Source of the DNA: Achatina immaculata
Taxonomy: Eukaryota; Mollusca; Gastropoda; Stylommatophora; Achatinidae
Assembly (NCBI GenBank): GCA_009760885.1
Contig: CM019692.1
Location: 46,251,430-46,315,429, forward strand
Direction: 5' to 3'
DNA: 64,000 nt
Positions 56,536-64,000 of the stretch are shown one piece after another. The notes under the pieces are model-generated. The model was not told where the DNA came from, made no database searches, and worked only from the letters and a program-made list of their open reading frames with translations. Position numbers and translations under genes: made by a program. Positions within the stretch are counted from its first letter, which is position 1. Every line of letters begins with the position of its first letter.

Positions 56536-57139
56536 AACGAGGATTTTATATGTTTCCCCCCACGATCCAGTGATACTGGGGTAAAATCTGAATTTAAAGC
56601 AGATATCAAGGACCGCAAGGAATCTAGAACCATGAATGCAAGCACCTTATAGCACAAACTCATGATGAATGAATGAATGAATGAATTTTTTCGTCACAGT
56701 AGAATGTAAACCGCTACTGAAATAATGAGATTCTTCAAGATAGGACTTTCATAAATGAGATTTTATTTGTAAAAAAAAAAAAAAATCAGATCGCTTTAGC
56801 TGCAAGCAGTGATGATGTTTCAGTTAGTGCAGCATAACTCTTGTTAGTAGGTTTTTCTAGTTCTCTCCCCTGAGATGAGCCCTGTCCTTGAATTCTATTT
56901 TCCTTGGCGGCCTAGTCGGCCATCTTAATCTGATCTTGTTCCAGACCCTGCTGAAGATTAGACTCCATGAACGTTGTTTTTTTTTTTTTAAGCTTTGTAT
57001 TTTAATTTCCTTCACTTTTCTGTTTGTTTTCTGTGTCATATTCTAGACTGTCTCTTACATTCTCTATCTTTCTCAAAGTAAAATTCTTATTTTACACTCT
57101 TTTTTGTATGTAATTTGTATATTTGTACTAAATCAAATG
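56536..57139. other. Unannotated sequence
   Basis: A GAAT tetranucleotide run at 56666-56685 might be a retroposon tail. No gene is recognised. Confidence 0.45.
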
Positions 57140-57236
57140 TGTGATAGTAATGGAAACTGTATGATGACGGGCAGAATGTCACATTGGCTTGCCTCAACAG
57201 TATCTTTACCCTTCGAAATTTAGATATCTTTCTTTT
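57140..57236 (+). mobile_element. Diverged HT-tail 3' end
   Basis: TGTATGATGACGGGCAGAATG, then CATTGGCTTGCCTCAACAG in place of the normal hairpin, then TTACCCTTCGAAATTTAGAT and TTTTGTTC before a CT tract. This is an old copy with a ruined hairpin. Confidence 0.6.
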
Positions 57237-57278
<42 letters not shown>

Positions 57279-57575
57279 CTTCTTCTTCTTCTTCTTCTTT
57301 TTCTTCTTCTTCTTTTTCTTTTCTCTGTCTTTTTCCTTCCTCATTTTTTCTTATCTCTCTCTTTCTTCTTTCTCTCTGTCTTTTTCTTTTCTTTCTTTCC
57401 TTCTTTCTTTTCCCTTTCTTCCACTCTCTCTCTCTCTTTCCTTCTCTCTCTCTTCTCTCTCTCTCTTCCTTTCTCCGTCTCTTTCCTTCCTCTTTTTTCT
57501 TTTCTCTCTCTCTTTTTTCTTTCTCTCTCTTTTTCCTTTTCTTTCTTTCTTCTTTCTTACGTTCTCCCCCCCCCC
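57237..57575. repeat. (CT)n/(CTT)n polypyrimidine tract ending in a C run
   Basis: CT, CTT, TTTC and CTTCC units for about 330 bp after the HT tail, then a run of C (57566-57577). The low-complexity frames on both strands are not genes. Confidence 0.92.
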
Positions 57576-58227
57576 CCACCTCTCCACTGCCAAATCCCTG
57601 GCACATACTTATACAGACCCCCATGAGACAAGGTTAAAAAATAAAAAAAAAAAAAGAAAGAACGAACGATGACAAAGAGTATGCCTTCTTGAGAATGCGT
57701 AATACGTGAATGGTGAGCCAAATGCAAGAGCCGGAATGTGAATCTTGTTGTTCTGTCCCAGCTCACTCACAGACATATCTACCCTTACATTCCAGTCTCT
57801 CTTCTAACCAGTTACCCGTAAAACTTAAAATCTACATTCCAGGACACTGTGTTTCTCGCCCCATGTTCTCTTATTTTTTGGCCATTTTACACCTTCGTCG
57901 TAACATTACGGGTACTCTCCCTTCTCTTGTCTCTTGCATCCAATCTCCCATTATGTTGGTAAACGATATAACGTCTAGTTGGACTTCATCTTTAAAGCTG
58001 TACAAAATAACTAATAGAAGGGAAAAAAATAATAGGAATAAATAGATAAGAAGAGGAAAAGGAAAGGGAAAAAGTAAAAAAAAAAAAAACTGTTGGCAGA
58101 ACAGAGAGAAAATGGAAAAGAATGGCCTCCATTTGGAATGAAAATTACGTGCGCGCGCACACACGCACACAGACAGGCACTAGCTAGCGGAATGGACTTG
58201 TACGACTTGGCGAGAAATGAGGAGGTG
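57576..58227. other. Unannotated sequence
   Basis: A (CG/CA)-rich patch lies near 58150-58170. No gene is recognised. Confidence 0.45.
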
Positions 58228-58580
58228 AGAAGAAGATAGGTTTCTTATAGTCACATGGTCTCTGAAGTACTTAGCTGAGGGGAAGATAGGTTTTTTATAG
58301 TCACGTGGTCTCTGAAGTACTTAGCTGAGGGGAAGATAGGTTTTTTATAGTCACGTGGTCTCTGAAGTACTTAGCTGAGGGGAAGATAGGTTTTTTATAG
58401 TCACGTGGTCTCTGAAGTACTTAGCTGAGGGGAAGATAGGTTTTTTATAGTCACATGGTCTCTGAAGTACTTAGCTGAGGGGAAGATAGGTTTTTTATAG
58501 TCACATGGTCTCTGAAGTACTTAGCTGAGGGGAAGATAGGTTTTTTATAGTCACATGGTCTCTGAAGTACTTAGCTGAGG
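58228..58580. repeat. 50-bp minisatellite, ~7 units
   Basis: The unit is TCACRTGGTCTCTGAAGTAC plus TTAGCTGAGGGGAAGATAGG and TTTTTTATAG. Units are almost identical apart from a CACGTG/CACATG switch and an outer TTTCTTATAG variant in the first unit. Confidence 0.96.
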
Positions 58581-59095
58581 GTCCTGATAGAAGCACGTAC
58601 GCTTCTTGGGGGGGGGGGATGGGGGATTTTTTTGTGCTGTTTGGCTAAAATCTTGAAGCTTTTGTCGTCGTTACCATCCTCAGCATTATCATCATGTTCA
58701 TCCCCCTCTTTCTCCTCATTATCAGCAGCAGCATCTTCATCATCAACATCATCGTCATCATCTTCTGGTGATTTCTGCGTAGACGGCGATGATCGCGCGG
58801 TTTTCTTTGGTGTTCCAGCCATAACCGTTGCTTTTTTGGTTTTTAATCTCTGTTACTTTAGCTTCTTTCTTCGCCTTGAATTTCCCAGTGATTATCAGGT
58901 TCTATAACTGCCATCTTGTTTTCATAACACATCCAAAACATTTTGATAGTCATTTGTTTCTGATTTTTGTTTGTTACAAACTTCATCAAAGTCTTTGGGA
59001 ACTTCACTTAGAGCTATGTCGCCCAGAATGATTTTCACATTTTCTTCATGGCAACTGCATCGATTGTGCCATCAAGTTTAATACTTTTGGTCGGC
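58581..59095 (-). pseudogene. Possible retrocopy fragment encoding an acidic protein
   Basis: The minus frame 58822-58571 reads MAGTPKKTARSSPSTQKSPE and then a long Asp/Glu stretch, then DKSFKILAKQHKK before a G run breaks it. Upstream, in shifting frames, GDIALSEVPKDFDEVCNKQ looks protein-like. No intron signals are visible, which suits a decayed processed copy. I do not recognise the parent. The acidic stretch alone could be GAT-repeat translation, so confidence is low. Confidence 0.3.
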
Positions 59096-59127
59096 TATGG
59101 CTCTATTTAATCTGTCTGATTTCAACG

Positions 59128-59321
59128 CCATCTTGGGAGGGTACATAATGGGAAAAAGAAAGAGAGGAAGACCAAGGCGAAGATGGTTGCAAGACACGGT
59201 TGATGATCTGCAAATGGATGCACCAGCAGCAGGCCATCTTGCTCAGAACCGAGAGGCCTACAGGAGAGCTGTCTGGGAGGCAAAGTTCCGCAAGGGACAT
59301 GAAAATGAATGAATGAATGAA
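59128..59321 (+). mobile_element. Short LINE 3' end (RTE-like family), plus
   Basis: GGYIMGKRKRGRPRRRWLQD, then NREAYRRAVWEAKFRKGHEN and a stop inside the GAATGAATGA tail. Direct repeats TGATTTCAACG at 59117-59127 and 59322-59332 (11 of 11) bound it. The Met of the surrounding frame (59097) lies in flanking DNA, so the frame is accidental upstream of the insertion. Confidence 0.9.
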
Positions 59322-59332
59322 TGATTTCAACG

Positions 59333-59952
59333 TTCTTGTAAAATAAGCTCCATTAATCTAATTCCCAGTACTGATTATATGTTAAATATAATAACGTAAA
59401 CTGAGCATCGCCCATGCTACTCTTTGAACGTGCAGATAAGGTCTTCTGATTTCAGAATGCATCCTTCAAAGGTGCCTTCCCTGCAGGGTCTTACAGTCCA
59501 AGTCTGGCCTCAGAAAGAGAGCAAGGAAGCAAAACTGTGAAAACCTGTTGATGGTGAGATTCATAGAGGGGACCAATGTTCACTCTAAGCTGTGCTATAA
59601 CGCGGCCGCGCATTAAAAAAAAAAATCGGCGCAAGAAATTTGTATTAAATCAATATATAAAACAGCTGCTATTTTTATTTTTCACTTTACTAATCTTACT
59701 CTGCTCTTTAGTGCCGCGGAATATAAATACAGTAACGCTACATGAGTTTGTTTTCCCGTTTCTTCTAATTATATATATATATATATATATAAGAACTTTA
59801 AATATGCTCTGTAATTTAAATTATGATGCACATATATGCAAAAATAATGTTCTTGAGGATATATTTGCACAAGGGTTTAAAATTTTGCACACCATTGGCA
59901 TAGATTTCTGCATTTATCTATCTATCTTAAAATACATACTGTAAGGGTCGGA
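59333..59952. other. Unannotated sequence with a (TA)n run
   Basis: TA at 59770-59790. The 122-residue plus frame at 59576-59944 has no recognised domain. The end GGGTCGGA just before the GAA run could be a retroposon 3' end. Confidence 0.45.
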
Positions 59953-60020
59953 GAAGAAGAAGAAGCAGAAGAAGAAGAAGAAGAAGAAGAAGAAGAAGAA
60001 GAAGAAGAAGAAGAAGAAGA
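59953..60020. repeat. (GAA)n microsatellite
   Basis: About 22 GAA units with one GCA interruption near the left end. Confidence 0.96.
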
Positions 60021-60418
60021 TCCAGCTCATTTCTTTCAGAAACGCGAACGGAGGTGCTTCTGTGAGCAAGAGCTTGGCACATCCTTGTCAAGCAGATCAC
60101 AGTCATCTGATATCCGGGAATCTTCGAGGAAAGGTAGAGGCAGCGAAGCTATGAAATACGAGTTGGATGATGTATTGTAATGGAGGAGCATGTACATCTG
60201 AGGGTGAAGAAGCATGAGCTGTAGCGTGGGGCAAACTGACTGCACAAAAACTAAACCAAAAAAAGTGCGCACTTTTTAGTTCATTGTTCTTTGTTTGTTT
60301 GTTTTTGTTTGTTTGTTTGTTTGTTTGTTTTGTTCTTGTCTCTTTGTAGGATCTGAGTGCTATTCAATTTGCACATCTATATACCTGATACTATAATTGT
60401 CTTGGGTAACTGGACTGA
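60021..60418. other. Unannotated sequence with a (GTTT)n run
   Basis: GTTT units at 60290-60332. No gene is recognised. Confidence 0.5.
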
Positions 60419-60522
60419 GCTTGTCTTAAAGTGTGTTGGGAATGATTCAAAGCGACCTGCTTGAAGTATCGTGTCTTAAAGTGTGTTGGGAATGATTCAA
60501 AGCGACCTGCTTGAAGTATAGT
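60419..60522. repeat. 52-bp tandem duplication
   Basis: GTCTTAAAGTGTGTTGGGAA with TGATTCAAAGCGACCTGCTT is present twice in tandem and nearly identical. Confidence 0.93.
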
Positions 60523-60975
60523 TAGCTGTAACACTAGATACCTGGCACCTTTTGGAGCTGGGAAATGTGAATCTTATTTTAAATTACAGAGAATGTTTTT
60601 AAAAGTTTTTATTGGAAAAAAATGAAAGTTAAAATCAGAAGAAATCGGGGAAACGAATTCATGCAGCGCTGTCGTGTTTTTATTCCGAGTCATCAAAGTG
60701 CAGAGTAACATGCCAGACATAATGTTGACCACATTACCCCTCCAGTGTGCCAAGAAGTCAAGGAAAAGATTGCGCACTAACAGTACTTTCACTAGGTGCC
60801 CTTATGGTATGGTAATATAATCTGTACTGTGCTTTAGTCCCAGTGTACGAAGGAACGAACGAGGGAATTAACAAACACTACTTTCGTTTATTTAGTCATG
60901 TCTTGAGGAGATTTATTTTGGGGGCCCTGACAATCACTGGGAAACTCAACTTAAAAAAATAAAAGATAACAAGAG
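60523..60975. other. Unannotated sequence
   Basis: No feature recognised. Confidence 0.45.
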
Positions 60976-61359
60976 GTAGACGAAGATAACATTGACCAGT
61001 CAAGTGACACGAGGGAAAAAAAAGACTACCAAATTGTTTAAAGATACCAAGGACAGCAGAAACTGCAAACACGTGATCGCCAACATGCATATGATATCTG
61101 TCGCTCTTCAAAAAATAAAACAATTAAAGAAGATGTGGGGAGGAACAGACAGAACTATAATAATAAGATTTTTAAGGGCATGCATCTTGCCCATCGAAAC
61201 ATATGCCTGTGAGACCTGGACACTTAACAAAACAACTGAGAAACACATAAATGCCTTTGAATGTAAATGCTACAGAAGAGTTCTTCAAATATCATGGGCA
61301 CAAAAAAGACCAAATATATTCATACTACAAGAACTTAATATTGATCAAGTTTGTCTAGT
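60976..61359 (+). pseudogene. LINE reverse transcriptase C-terminal region, RTE-like, first part
   Basis: The open frame 60992-61348 reads KKMWGGTDRTIIIRFLRACI, PIETYACETWTLNKTTEKHI, NAFECKCYRRVLQISWAQKR and LQELNIDQVCLV. These are the usual connection and C-terminal blocks of animal LINE polyproteins (the TYACETW and CYRRVLxISW patterns). The reading continues after a nested insertion at 61582. The original Met and catalytic core are missing because of 5' truncation. Confidence 0.87.
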
Positions 61360-61569
61360 CATTCATTTCATTCATTCATTTGCATGTCCCTTGCGGAACT
61401 TTGCCTCCCAAACAGCACTCCTGTAGGCCTCTCGGTTGTGAGCAAGATGGCCTGCTGCTGTTGCATCCATTTCCAGATCGTCAACGATGTCTTGCAGCCA
61501 TCTTCGTCTTGGTCTTCCTCTTTTTCTTTTTCCCATTATGTATCCTTCCAATACGTTAGTTAGTTTGTT
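61360..61569 (-). mobile_element. Nested short LINE 3' end of the same family, opposite strand
   Basis: The minus strand reads LEGYIMGKRKRGRPRRRWLQ, then DLEMDATAAGHLAHNREAY and a stop in the GAATGA tail. AGTTTGTCTAGT is duplicated perfectly at 61348-61359 and 61570-61581 (12 bp). Removing the insert and one duplicate restores the reading of the host LINE. The 5' junction carries a short TTAG run. Confidence 0.93.
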
Positions 61570-61581
61570 AGTTTGTCTAGT

Positions 61582-61855
61582 AAAGAGAATTAAACAGAGA
61601 AAACTGAAATCCTTTGGACACATAAAACGTCATGAGAATTTAGAGAAGACCGTCTTGGAAGGGTACATAATAGGGAAAAGAAAGGGAGGAAGATCAAGGC
61701 GAGGATGGCTGCAAGACATCGTTGATAATCTACAGATGGATGCATCAGCAGCAGGGCATCTTGCTTACAACCGAGATGCCTACAGGAGTGCTGTTAGGGA
61801 GGCAAAGTTCCGCAAGAGACATGCAAATGACTGACTGAATGAATGAAAATAAAAG
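61582..61855 (+). pseudogene. LINE C-terminus, RTE-like, second part with tail
   Basis: VKRIKQRKLKSFGHIKRHEN, LEKTVLEGYIIGKRKGGRS, WLQDIVDNLQMDASAAGHLA and NRDAYRSAVREAKFRKRHAN, then TGA in a GACTGACTGAATGAATGA tail. It continues directly from 61359 in sense. No 3' UTR lies between stop and tail. Confidence 0.88.
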
Positions 61856-61865
61856 CTATTTATTA

Positions 61866-61867
<2 letters not shown>

Positions 61868-61940
<73 letters not shown>
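61868..61940. repeat. (TA)n then (CT)n microsatellite
   Basis: TA at 61868-61899 is followed by CT at 61902-61940, which abuts the 3' end of the next minus-strand LINE. Confidence 0.94.
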
Positions 61941-61944
<4 letters not shown>

Positions 61945-62259
61945 CCTTAAGTGCCCAGGGCACATGGGGCTTCCGCAAAGGTTTTCCACAAATGCCTGTC
62001 CTTTGCCTTTTTTCTGCTCTTGCCCAGGTGATCCCTCTGTTGCTCAACATCCTCTCTGTTGTTCTTCTCCATGTCTCTTTTGATCTACCTTTACTTCTGT
62101 TCCCCTGTGGTGTCCATCTTAGTGCTATTTTTTATACTGAGTTGTCAGTCATTTGGAGCACATGTCCCAACCATCGCCAGCGTCTTTCCTCAATAATTGC
62201 TGTCAGTGGCTTCATCTGCATGTCTGCCAACAAGATGTTTTTAAGCTGAAGGACCAAAG
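61941..62259 (-). mobile_element. LINE 3' end, TWRRT family, copy 2
   Basis: Minus-strand read-through gives NILLADMQMKPLTAIIEERR, WRWLGHVLQM, then KGRSKETWRRTTERMLSNRG and ITWARAEKRQRTGICGKPLR. The RWLGH and ETWRRT blocks are C-terminal LINE signatures. At least one frameshift is present. It matches 26343-26485. Confidence 0.82.
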
Positions 62260-62395
62260 ACTGGTGTTTGGCCAAAATATTTTTCTAATTCTCCGTAAAT
62301 ATTTAACCTGGAAAGAATTCAACTTGTTTTCTATGGTTTTGGTGATTATTACATCATACTAGCCTTTATTCTTCCTCTCGGCAGTGTATTTAAGA

Positions 62396-62439
<44 letters not shown>

Positions 62440-62502
62440 CAAAACACAAGGGTTTTAAAGTTCACTGTAGATATTAATATCCTCTTCTATTTTAGATTTA
62501 TA
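62260..62502. mobile_element. 243-bp segment between 22-bp direct repeats
   Basis: TTTTTAAGCTGAAGGACCAA (+AG) occurs at 62238-62259 and 62503-62524. Between them lies AT-rich DNA with a TA run (62399-62438). It could be an insertion with an unusually long duplication, or a tandem duplication that later decayed. Confidence 0.4.
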
Positions 62503-62524
62503 TTTTTAAGCTGAAGGACCAAAG

Positions 62525-62729
62525 TCCAGAGACTAGCTTCCTACCACTAAAATCGCGTTTTAAAGGTCAAGGGAAACTGACATGCGCACTTACGATCGTC
62601 GTCTTAAGATATAAGTATCTGAGTCAGCTCCCACTGTTTTGTCTCAAAACATAACCCCTGTATTTTATGTGTTATTTTTTTCTTTTATTTTTTAAATCAT
62701 GTCTCAGATAAATTTTCCAGTTATAAATA
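62525..62729. other. Unannotated sequence
   Basis: No feature recognised. Confidence 0.5.
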
Positions 62730-62730
62730 C

Positions 62731-62791
<61 letters not shown>

Positions 62792-62850
62792 ATTAGTTAG
62801 TTAGTTAGTTAGTTAGTTAGTCAGTCAGTCAGTCAGTCAGTCAGTCAGTC

Positions 62851-62903
<53 letters not shown>

Positions 62904-62904
62904 A

Positions 62905-62939
<35 letters not shown>

Positions 62940-62956
62940 ATTAGTTAGTTAGTTAA

Positions 62957-62987
<31 letters not shown>

Positions 62988-62988
62988 A

Positions 62989-63043
<55 letters not shown>

Positions 63044-63072
63044 ATTAGTTAGTTAGTTAGTTAGTTAGTTAA

Positions 63073-63115
<43 letters not shown>

Positions 63116-63116
63116 A

Positions 63117-63147
<31 letters not shown>

Positions 63148-63168
63148 ATTAGTTAGTTAGTTAGTTAA

Positions 63169-63243
<75 letters not shown>

Positions 63244-63256
63244 ATTAGTTAGTTAG
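62730..63256. repeat. (AGTT)n array, ~0.5 kb, with an (AGTC)n island
   Basis: AGTT units with scattered AATT variants. One block of about eight AGTC units sits at 62820-62850. AATT variants recur at irregular multiples of 4, which shows local duplications. Confidence 0.96.
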
Positions 63257-63400
63257 GTGCTCAGATATCCTCTTTAGTATCTCCCAGCGTACAGTAATTG
63301 ATTACATCCGTTCTTGACTGACCATCGCTCTGGAACTCTTGATGAATCGTTCATTTTTGATCGCCCCAAGTTTCACCTCCCAGCTCTCAGTTATCTTAAG
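63257..63400. other. Unannotated linker
   Basis: No feature recognised. Confidence 0.5.
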
Positions 63401-63717
63401 CTGCTCTCACAGACACCGAATACAATTAATTGTTTTCTGAATAGTCCCGAAAATTGTGTTTAGTAGATAGTCATTTATAATGTATGTAGTTACTTCTGTA
63501 CTGAGTGAATGTTTAAGAGCGAAACGTAAATGTTATATTTTATTTTATGTCTCTCAGATTCAATGTTAGTTATGTTTGTTATATGAACAGCATATTTGTA
63601 GAATGTCTGGAATAGAGTGAAAGATGTATGATAAAGGGCAGAATGTCAGACGGGCCTGCGTGCCCAATTCTTAACCCTTTTGAAATAAAGATCAATCAAT
63701 CAATCAATCAATCAATC
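63401..63717 (+). mobile_element. HT-tail retroposon, ~320-bp form, copy 2
   Basis: It is about 90% identical by eye to 9734-10053, with the same 5' start (CTGCTCTCACAGACACCGAA) and an ATCA tail. The hairpin is canonical: GGGC-CTGCGT-GCCC. No common coding frame. Confidence 0.85.
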
Positions 63718-64000
63718 TCATTCTTGACAGCAACACCGATTCACGGTTGAAGTCCTTCGTTCGACCAGCTTCTCTCATAGAACGGATGATATCTGCTCGA
63801 CCTACTGCCCGCCCTTCCTCTACGAGAGCTGAGTAAGCCAACTGATCTGCTCCTTCTTATAGGACTCTTTTATTTCCTTAGATTTTCAAATTTCATGCTT
63901 TACTCTGTACTCTTAGTCTTCTAATTATCATAACGCGATTGGACTTCCAATTAACATATGAGTTTTTCCAGGTAGCATACCCGAACTTAGCTGCTGCAGT
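63718..64000. other. Unannotated sequence
   Basis: No feature recognised up to the window end. Confidence 0.5.

Noticed and set aside
55692..57672. Ser/Phe-rich and Lys/Glu/Arg-rich ORFs
   Set aside because: Translations of polypyrimidine/polypurine tracts.
62730..63256. (TTAG)n as a telomere-like repeat
   Set aside because: The unit is 4 bp, with AATT and AGTC variants. It is internal and lacks the TTAGGG or TTAGG form.

Overview
The window is repeat-dominated nuclear DNA from an animal. The evidence is the absence of any bacterial-style operon, several clades of animal-type non-LTR retrotransposons (LINEs), mariner, Tc1 and hAT-like DNA transposons, tRNA-like SINE traces, and very abundant microsatellites and minisatellites. 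The mix would fit a mollusc or another lophotrochozoan, but that is only an impression. I found no intact host gene, no rRNA and no functional tRNA. Nearly every open reading frame is a transposon fossil or a by-product of a tandem repeat whose unit length is a multiple of 3.

Left third (1-22 kb). After a repeat-poor start comes a ~21-bp minisatellite (1.5-2.9 kb). Next is copy 1 of a hairpin-rich retroposon, called repeat A here (2912-5121), bounded by a perfect 13-bp target-site duplication. Tetranucleotide arrays alternate with copies of a short conserved 3' module, called the HT tail here: a GGGC-loop-GCCC hairpin, then AATAAAG, then a tetranucleotide tail. A degraded reverse transcriptase runs directly into a 0.9-kb AAGAC array (7.5-9.3 kb). 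A three-level nest (minisatellite, then LINE, then LINE) sits at 11.8-12.9 kb. A broken gene of a widespread uncharacterised invertebrate family, probably transposon-linked, lies on the minus strand at 14.4-16.1 kb. Minisatellites, a SINE trace and DNA-transposon and LINE ends follow.

Middle (22-42 kb). This part holds minisatellites, a 203-bp unit of HT tail plus microsatellite repeated in tandem (23.6-24.4 kb), an RNase H domain from a LINE (27.2-27.9 kb, minus), and a 5'-truncated jockey/CR1-type LINE with its full 3' end (31.8-33.4 kb). A second copy of that LINE spans 35.6-41.0 kb. It is split by a ~1.2-kb insertion, by a mariner element with recognisable inverted ends and by a Tc1-like element.

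Right third (42-64 kb). It contains two small hAT-like elements, a pogo/Tigger-like MITE, minisatellites with 30-50-bp units, repeat A copy 2 (52204-53685, with its own duplication), five short LINE 3' ends of one family (three insertion sites here show clear 11-12-bp duplications), long polypyrimidine tracts, and an AGTT array of about 0.5 kb.

Taken together, the window looks like a self-nesting repeat accumulation zone. Retroposon 3' tails appear to seed microsatellites, and the resulting TA- and CT-rich tracts host further insertions. The strongest leads are the HT tail shared by unrelated upstream sequences, repeat A with its internal hairpin arrays, and a LINE family whose stop codon lies inside its tail repeat.
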